Shown in pieces: positions 32,701-40,415 of a stretch of DNA of 40,415 nt (position 1 is the first letter of the stretch; every line of letters begins with the position of its first letter). The stretch covers positions 3,070-43,484 of the forward strand of contig NW_019091480.1 of assembly GCF_001949145.1 (NCBI RefSeq). The letters run 5' to 3'. Origin of the DNA: Acanthaster planci (taxonomy: Eukaryota; Echinodermata; Asteroidea; Valvatida; Acanthasteridae). The position numbers and the translations under genes are program-made. The notes under the pieces are model-generated. The model ran no database searches, was not told the origin of the DNA, and saw nothing but the letters and a program-made list of their open reading frames with translations.

Positions 32701-34911
32701 GTGCCGGAGTGCGTCATGAGCTTGACAGTAATAGTCACAGATTTTGAACACCAAACGAATTTCGCTCGCAAGACTGACGAGTGCTTGTCATTTCGCATCG
32801 TAGGTAAACTTACAAAAACTGTACTTATCCTTTAGTGTTTATTAGGTGAGGTGATATTTATACTGACAACATCATTGTTGTCCTTCAGGAAAGATCTGTT
32901 TTGAGACCACCGAAAGAATTAAAGAGAAAACAGGTACGACCTCGTTAAAGTAGTCCAAGTAATTCCTTTTAAAGGTGTTTTTTGGTATTTCCTGACACAA
33001 TGGGTCGCAAAAAATTAGAAAAAGAAACCCTTTACTCACAAAAAACAAAGTTATCATAATTGGCAATTGCGTAATACCCGAAAAAGTAGCTTCACAGAAG
33101 CGATGTTGTTCACTTTGGTCAGTGTACTAATTGATGTTTATTCATGTTATAGAGAAAACTGTGCATTTATGCTTGCAAACGGTTTTGTTGTAATACACAA
33201 TTGAATGTTGTACATGTACACTCACCACAAAACGTGTCGCTTAATAAAGACTCTCTGTTCAGCACATTTTACAGAAAGGTTCATGCAGGACAAAATAATT
33301 TATAACTGTTCTTCAACTTCATACTTTATACGGTCCAAGAAAACTGCAGAGAGTTATTGCTGATAAAAAAGGAGTAAAAAGATGGACTTCTATCCTCAGT
33401 AGGTAACTAGATGTTGTACGATCACTTACGGAGAAGGAGGAGGAGCAAAAGTTGAACTATAGCAATAACATAGATGATTGGCTGAGACCAATCAGCAAAA
33501 TACCGAATTTTTTGCTCAAAACTTAAAAACTTTTGTTCCACCCTCCACGAATTCAAACTAACAACAATTTCAACAGGAATATAGGCTAAAACGATAGATT
33601 TTACAACTCGCAATTAGGTGACGTCTTACGTTATGCGCGAAAATAAATGATCTGGAAAATTTGACCGATGTGAGAACACTGCATAAAATGACAGCTTGGG
33701 GAGTTTGGAAGGAACATTTATGTACAATTAACTACTTTTTCAACGAGCACGACTTAAATTTTCAAAAGATCATTTTCAATTTGGCATGAGGTTTAGTCTG
33801 GAAAACATAATCCTCTTGTTTTCCCTGCTACGTCATTAAGTTGATTAAGTTTGCTTCTAGGCCTAACAAGAACAGCTCAGGAGAGAAACAGCAAAATGAG
33901 TAAAAAAATAATTAATAATAAATAAGTAAAAACACGCGAATGAATTCAGTGAAAATAACAGTGAAAATAACACGAGACTGATTTGAACTTGATCTGTCGT
34001 TCATTGAAATGCTGCAGTAATTTTCCATCTCATTTGCATTATTACATCAGCTTAAGTGATACCAGTATTATAACTAACATACAATACTCCCGCGATTATT
34101 TAGTCCCAGATTAAAGGAGGCTGCGTACCGGTCCAAATTTCCCTTGGCCTTGGTTGGGAGTTCCTAGATGAGGGTCACAGTCGCGTGGTTCTTTACCAGG
34201 CAGTGATAATTGCTCTCGGTACAACAGATCGCTTATAGATCACAAACCAACCCAAGTTGTGCATAAAGTATCATCTAAGAGACAACAGCGTCTTTCCTCC
34301 AACATAAACATAAACCTAACACTTTCATTTTCTCTGAAGATAATGGTCGAAAATCACTTATACCGTATCAAATTAAAGTTTACAGTACTTGGTTAGTAAA
34401 CCGTAGATTTCATCTGAAGCTTACGTTGCGTTGCAAAGATATTTTCATCTTGATTACGTAACGCGACTGTTTTACCCAGCCCAACGGATGTATAAACGGT
34501 TTATGCTGCTTGTGAATGCAGTCACTGAATTCAAATTTTAATATATGACAAAGCTGTTTTGGTTCTTTACTTCTTGTGAATTTCTGAGGGACTTCTAAAC
34601 TTGACACACGAGGAGTTTGTGATTTCTTATGTCAGAAGGCAGTAGTTGTTTAATTTACTGTTAAGTGAGTTTATTTCAGAGTGAGTAACCTAAGCTGAAC
34701 TTATACAATTTACCCCAGTCAATTTGTAACAAGGTGCTTTACTTCTGTAACATTAGCCACTTGGAACCATTTCAGGATGCTGTTTGTTGATGGAAAATAA
34801 AAGGTGACTTAGTGTCACACAACAGAACCCTGTTTATTTCAGCATCTTCATTCTCTATGACGCTCCTATGACCTGTTGTGTTAAATTGCTAAAATAAACA
34901 CAGTATTTGAC
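29781..34911. other. Long stretch with no recognised gene
   Basis: ORFs are short and without motifs. Points seen: a possible promoter-like cluster near 31400-31430 (GATTGGC, then CATATTTAAGG), an inverted pair GGGCGAGGG/CCCCTCGCC near 31566-31605, an AATAAA at 31668-31673, and a simple A/T-rich stretch near 33903-33925. None can be tied to a gene. The cluster at 31260-31700 might be an old LTR, but there is no second copy or duplication to prove it. Confidence 0.35.
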
Positions 34912-35827
34912 CATGGAGGAAGGACACAGAAGGAGTTTGAACTGCCCGGGCTATAACATCTGGCCATATACCGCTTTCTGGCATACCCGGTATTTCCATA
35001 GCCAGAGCGCAGCGCACACCTGCTACTCACCACCTGTTTTGCAACCATAAGCCCTCTTTGTACCCTATGATCGTCGGTGCAATTTTTCGTTGGTAATCTG
35101 CATCCCTAAAATGTTGTGTACTGCAGTATAGGAAGTTGAATATTCATGCCATCGTTGCTGCTTGATATGATCCGACAACAACATCAAATTTAGTGCTTGC
35201 GTAGTTCTTTTACTAGGCTGTGTACCCGAAGTGTTCATGTGCAGTTGTTGCCCTTATCGAAGAATTTCTTCAGGACTTCTTTTTGGAATAAATAGCCAAG
35301 CTGTTTGTATGATTTTGTGTTTTATTTGAATAAATTTTATTATGGCATTTGTACAAAGGCGTATTTTATGAGATTTCACGATCACTTCCTGTGATGAAAT
35401 AGTGCATTTTGTTCCCAATGAACTGAGCTTTCCAGAAGTAGTGAAGATTTTGATGGTCAGTCTTAGCCAAACTCGTACCTAGTCTTTGAACACTGATGTA
35501 TTGGACAGAGGAGACTAGAATTATAAACTTTGCATGGACAATGAAACAGTGTGTCAAAATTTGAAAAGTTTATTTATGATGACAAAAGTAGGTCTAATAT
35601 CAGGAATTTTTTCTCTCTATTTCCTGGTCATATCGATAGTTTGTATTTAATTGCAAGCTAAAAATTACAAGTATTGCCAGGATATTACTGGCCCTGCTTG
35701 TCTGGCTAAGATGCAGACAGCAATAAGGCATTTTTGGAATGTTTTCTATTATTCGTCAGACGCGGCGGCGACCATCATTAGACGCTTTGAAGTGCCTGAG
35801 TTAAAACTCCTCTGTCCTTCCTCCATG
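34912..35827. mobile_element. Non-autonomous TIR transposon (short copy)
   Basis: The element starts CATGGAGGAAGGACACAGAA and ends with the inverted form (CATGGAGGAAGGACAGAGGA when read on the minus strand), a terminal inverted repeat of about 25 bases. It is flanked by ATTTGAC (34905-34911) and AATTGAC (35828-35834), a 7-bp duplication with one mismatch. Both arms match the long copy at 16725-20145, in opposite orientation, but the middle is missing, so this is a deletion derivative. It has no coding capacity. It shows the uninterrupted sequence at the point where the long copy carries the LTR-like insertion. Confidence 0.75.
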
Positions 35828-35834
35828 AATTGAC

Positions 35835-38800
35835 CCCTGTGGCAAATCCCACTGGACAGAAGGACAAAACAGTGGTCTTAGTAACCCAGATTACCTCCGC
35901 AAAGCATCACCCGATTGGTGCCCTGTGCGCATGCAATCACACAAATACCTCTGCGAGTCTGGAGTCACAAACCTTATTCCTTGATGTCTGATACCTGGGT
36001 CTCAGCATTCCTCTTCAGATGAGCCCTTGGAACATTTTAAAGATAAACCTGTGCTCACCCTGGGAATTGGAAAACATCTAACCTGAACTAATTTTTGGCA
36101 CAGCCAGCACTAGAATGCTTATATTCTGTGTCTGCTAAAGGTGGTTTGTATATATGCTGTATACATTTTGAAATTTCTGATTGGAGAGAGGGGTAGATAG
36201 GGGCACAGACTCAACCTGAGGGGGAAACACACCTTTGTAGTTTCGCCACAACATAAACACTACTAACACTACTTAAACAAAATGCTTAAACATTCTGAAA
36301 GAGCACGATGCTCAAGTTTACAAGTCAGATAATTTCGTAAAACAAGATGGGAAAAAAAAAAGAAAAAAAGCGACAAACAGAAACCGGACAGCTAAAAGAA
36401 GCCAATTCTAACTGGCTGGTCCTTTGCAAGGATTTTCAGATGAATCAACGAATCGGAGTCTTCGTTCCAGGCCTGGTGTCAGTGGGGTCATCACCTCCAT
36501 GTATTCACTCACAACATTTGAATCCAAGGTACCTGTAAAGCAGTATGTGGACTGTTTAATGCATCATTTGCATGCGTAAACCACGCCAAACTTCTTGCTT
36601 GATGTTATCATTGCTGTGGTTGAGAAATTGCTTGAGACTTTCACAAATTTAAGTGCAGTTGAAAAAGGACATTTGTTTGAAAGTTGAGAAAGACATTTAG
36701 GTTTTTAGACAGGAAAAATTACAATTATTTCTGTAATGATGAAATTGTGGAAATAGAAAAAAACCTGAAGTGTGTGCATGGTCTCCTTAAAGTCGCCAAA
36801 ATTCCTCGGATAAGTTTTTAATCACTTGAATCTCAGCTAAATATTTGAAAGCTCGCTAGTAACCAGACGAGGGTTCTATCTCCCTAGGCTTTGGGAATCG
36901 GGAAATAGGACCCTCATCTTGCCACCCATGCGCCCATGGGGGCATGGATGTATTGGAGCGATCACCAAAGTTTTACCAGTTGATAACGTGTTAAAAGGCA
37001 CGTAAGGAAAAATTACATAAAACAGTCCTTATTGAAAAATGCTACTTTAAACATTAAAGCAGGTAACAAAATAATTTGAAATTTAAATATGTTGGCCCAA
37101 GAAAACTGGTTTAATAAATAAAAGTACGAGGAATGTAGTCTTTTTCAATACAATATTTCTTTTATGCTCAGAGTAAGGCCTAAAAGTAATTTTAAAACTT
37201 ACATTTTTGCTGTAATGACCTTTTAGCACCGAGCTGAAGGTTTGTAACACACCTTCGTCCTAAATATAACAGTTTGTGGGTTTTTATCAATGGGAGCTCT
37301 GTAACCAGTCAAAAAAGTTTCAGATCAGGCACTATATGCGGTTCGCGTGACATCACTACAGTTTAAACTATGCCCGCTTTACGTAGTGTTACACATTACC
37401 ATGGAAATGGAGTTCACACACATTTAGAGTGTTCATTCAATCCGCTTTGAGTTGAAGTGCACCCTCACCAGCGAAAGAAAGACAGGCTAGTGAGAAGTTT
37501 TCCAACCGGGTTCCTGCACGCTTTTCTTGCAGCATAAATAATAGCGCGTTTTAGCGTGCCCTGCACCAAACGCGTATAAACTTGCGTACCAACATGGTGA
37601 GTTCCAACCGAAGTACCTTCATTTTTATCTAAAAACACGCCCTCTTTTTTCCCGCATGGAGTGGATAGGAACTTGTGCTATGTGGTGCGTTCGCGTGTAT
37701 GACGAAGTCACGAGCCGAATACTTTGGAAATTACGCGCACGCGATTTTTTGACGCGCTTGAACCCGATATACCGTGTTTCAGCTTAAGGATTAAGAAGCA
37801 GCAAGAGGTATATGAAATATAGTCGGTGGCCATCATTATTTGACTAGCACTGGCACGAGCATCCGCTGGGGGCGGGCCCAAACTTAATTACGCCACTGCA
37901 CGGCACTGCAGGGGTGCTGCAGCACTCGAGTTTGCATGCAAAATAAATTTCGATGACCCGAATAATACACCATGGTAAGGTCACATGTATCATGGCTGTC
38001 TGCAGTCCCGTCAACACAAACACGACAACACAGATGTTTGTACAGAGTTAGCGCGGAGTAGAACGGGTGATACTCGGACTAGGTTAGGCCTAGGTTTTGA
38101 CAGAGGATGCTGTTCCTGGTGACCCATAATCATGTACAGTCAGTATGTCCTCCCCAGCTAACTAAAGTGTCCTTAGAGACCATGAAGACCTTAACCTTCG
38201 AGGACGGAGTACCCGGACTGCAATTGGGTTGTCGTTTTCTTGCTGCACGTGTAGGTTTATTTGCCGCTTGTGTGAGTAATTTGGTCCCAGGCAGCATGGT
38301 CATTGTGAGTTGCAAAAAAACGAGAACGTATTTCTTGCGTGGTGTCAGACATGATTTTGTTTTCCCAGTTTTTCTGCCACAGATATCGCAAACATGATGC
38401 GATACAGCACAACTGTAGTCCCCAACGATATCTTTTAGAAGAGTGGCAATTCCATGTCTACTATAAAGCGAAAAATATGTCTTACATATCTTTAATCCCT
38501 TCTCACAAACTAGACACTATCGACAGGATACTTGCTCGCGCAAAGCCGCCATGTTCGAACTTCAAAGTATGTACATCATTATAATACGGAGGGTATAAAT
38601 ATTTAAGAAGATCGGTCATTTGCATACAACTGCCGCACCCCTATTCCGGCAAGATTCCCAAGACGTTAGTGAGAGTAATTAAAAACTAGTTGTGCGAGGG
38701 CGCTCTCCAATAGAAATAAAACAACTATCGATCACTGACGTCTTTGGCCAAGACTACTACTCGGGCTGAGAAAACCATGGACTCGGATGCAGTGGACTAA

Positions 38801-38852
38801 ACCCGAACATACGTGCGATTTGCCACGCGAATTACTTTCCATAAAGTCTCAC
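35835..38852. other. Long stretch with no recognised gene
   Basis: No ORF shows family features; that at 38107-38397 (plus) has no recognisable domain. Near 37885-37896 TTAATTACGCCACTG resembles the right end of a hAT MITE like that at 8337-8528, but no left end is found. A YY1-like GCCGCCATGTT occurs at 38545-38555. Confidence 0.35.
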
Positions 38853-39052
38853 CATAGCTATGTTCAATGACGTTATCCCGTATCATGGAATAGCCATCGC
38901 CACCACCGACAAGGAATGATGGCAGGACAATCTTGTACACTTTGTCCGGGTCAAGAGGTACGAATTCTGGCACCTTACATTCTGTACAACGAACCTCGGC
39001 CTTAACTACCGCGTTCCAGGCGATTTGGACAGATCATAACTCACTATCATCC
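38853..39052 (-). pseudogene. NT5E-like 5'-nucleotidase exon with 1-base frameshift
   Basis: Ecto-5'-nucleotidase (CD73) hydrolyses extracellular AMP to adenosine at the cell surface. This exon has a strong acceptor (TTTCTTGTTTTTTGCAG before 39052) and a donor GTGAGA after 38853. It encodes GMIVSYDLSKSPGTR, then after a one-base slip VVKAEVRCTECKVPEFVPLD, KVYKIVLPSFLVGGGDGYSM and a final DNVIEHSYG. This corresponds to the near-C-terminal exon of animal NT5E, including the paired cysteines and the FLxxGGDGxxM motif of the C-terminal substrate-binding domain. The deletion near 39015 shifts the frame, so it is either a pseudogene or a sequencing error. Neighbouring exons were not found within 1.3 kb upstream or downstream. 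Confidence 0.7.
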
Positions 39053-40415
39053 CTGCAAAAAACAAGAAAAAGTTCGAGTTTAACAATTATACCGACAGGT
39101 GTGAAGTTTAAACGTTTTTAATAATACCCGACAGAGGAGTCCCACATCAAACAGTAATGGTATAACGCTATATATAAACTGTGGTGGGTTGTTTCCCCGG
39201 GCCTAACCTAAGTCCGAGGAGCAAGTCTCTGAAACTGGATGGGTTCTCGACTCTAACCTAAACTCGGGTTTTTCCTCGTTCCATTACTCAAAGCGACCTA
39301 AAGGCTAATGGGGCAGATCCATACATACCGCCGATTATGATGACTGTGGTGCTCTCTGCCAATCTGACAATACACAACAAGGACACCTCAGGCTGACAAC
39401 ATGAATTGCTGGTAACCTCAACAAGTTTAGGTAAATCTTTATTACAACCTGTCTTGCTTTGTGTGGTCTTGAGGCGAGACTATCGCACTGTGTCACGCCG
39501 ATCGGCAACGCGATGACTAAATGTCGCCTCGCAAAACTCCTATGTAAAGCCCAGTTTTCATATCGACGTAAGAAACGCAGAGAGCATGCAACGCAATCAA
39601 GACGCAAACTGCAACGCAGACATATGGAAACATGTCAAACGGAAATATCGCTGATATTACCCAGACATAACGCAAGCCAGCCCCTAACAGATCGGCATAG
39701 TTGAGCACAGTTCAACGTTGCCGATTGACTGCGTTGAGTCTCTGAGTAGGCCTGTACAAACACGCACGCTGGCATGAGGGTGTAGAACGATGTTTTTATC
39801 GCTCAATGCAACCGCTGTGTCACTGTTACAGTAGTGATTCGGCCCGCATGCACAAACCACCATAGCACCGTGGGCCCAGCCAAAATCTACTACAATGCAC
39901 CCGCAAGTGAACAGCCGCACCGTACAACCTGAGTACAGCTACAGAAAGAAGGCCCGTCCGTCCGTCTAGCAGCTTAGCATATAGCAGCATACAACGCACG
40001 CCGCAGCGAGAGCTTCCCTACCACTTGCAGAACTAAGAGTAACCTCTGCCCACATAAGCACTCGCATTGATCACGCGCAAACCAACGAACCTGTACTACT
40101 ACATACACGGCGCTACGCCCTGCCCATCCTTCGTACGTCACGGGACCTGTCCGCACTACCTAAGTAATGCAATTATTATGCACAAACACTGAAGAATACA
40201 CTTTCCGCTACAATATCAAACCCAAAAAAGAGGGTTTGTCTGTCTTAAGGACAGAGCAGAGGGCTTTTTCGCATTTTCTTTTTTTGTGAAGAAAAGGGTC
40301 TTTCTTTATTTCAGATACAACTACAACTGAGTGTCTCACTTCTTACTGAAACATCTATCGAAGAGCTACAAATAATTACCAACAGTTTATAATATTGTTG
40401 CGCACCCGCAAATCT
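39053..40415. other. Right flank, no gene recognised
   Basis: It may contain introns of the NT5E-like gene, since upstream exons should lie in this direction, but none is recognisable. ORFs at 39335-39920 lack motifs and overlap on both strands. Confidence 0.3.

Noticed and set aside
37575-37602. TATA box and first exon ending ATG|GTGAGT
   Set aside because: The TATA word is only about 15 bases before the ATG, too close for a TATA-driven start, and no second exon is recognisable.
37885-37900. Second hAT MITE
   Set aside because: Only one end-like word (ATTACGCCACTG) is present and no matching left end or duplication is found.

Overview
This is eukaryotic, almost certainly animal, DNA. Coding blocks are split by GT-AG introns, one exon matches the animal ecto-5'-nucleotidase (CD73/NT5E) family, and nearly everything else recognisable is eukaryotic transposon wreckage (Polinton, LTR retrotransposon, LINE, DIRS-type, hAT MITE, and a large DNA transposon carrying a helicase). 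The mix of elements, the moderately AT-rich base composition and the frequent CATGTACATG-type words suggest a marine invertebrate such as an echinoderm, hemichordate, amphioxus or cnidarian. I cannot name the species. No intact long gene is visible. All homology statements come from recognising motifs by eye; no search was run.

Layout: (1) 270-4341 is a minus-strand LTR retrotransposon. Two direct repeats of about 540-555 bp flank a broken PNMA/Gypsy-type Gag gene, and no pol is visible. (2) 5930-6990 is a dead LINE reverse transcriptase on the plus strand. (3) 8337-8528 is a hAT-type MITE with a perfect 8-bp target duplication. (4) 9283-9778 is bounded by perfect 16-bp inverted repeats. (5) 9829-13400 is a degenerate Polinton/Maverick with a capsid-like protein (-), a small conserved protein (+), an integrase (+) and the end of a type-B DNA polymerase (-), the last two converging tail to tail. 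It abuts a DIRS-like RNase H fragment (13500-13712) and the tail of another integrase-like protein (13762-14049). (6) 16725-20145 is a long copy of a TIR transposon. It is interrupted by a 1.3-kb LTR-like insertion (17124-18426) and by an assembly gap (18731-19506). A short deletion derivative of the same family lies at 34912-35827 and shows the empty site for the insertion. (7) 20153-27060 is the most notable feature: a 6.9-kb DNA transposon with inverted repeats of about 275-295 bp and a perfect 7-bp flanking duplication. It carries two tail-to-tail spliced genes, a DUF6589-like protein with an embedded PHD finger (+) and a RecQ-like SF2 helicase (-), both now disabled. (8) 28101-29780 is a broken HECT ubiquitin-ligase-like gene (-). 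(9) 38853-39052 is a single NT5E-like exon (-) with a one-base frameshift.

The genes do not form a host pathway. They work, or once worked, as parts of separate mobile elements: Gag makes a particle, Polinton proteins make capsid, replication and integration functions, and the DUF6589 protein and helicase are a presumed transposition pair. The rest (29.8-34.9 kb, 35.8-38.8 kb and the window ends) shows no recognisable gene.
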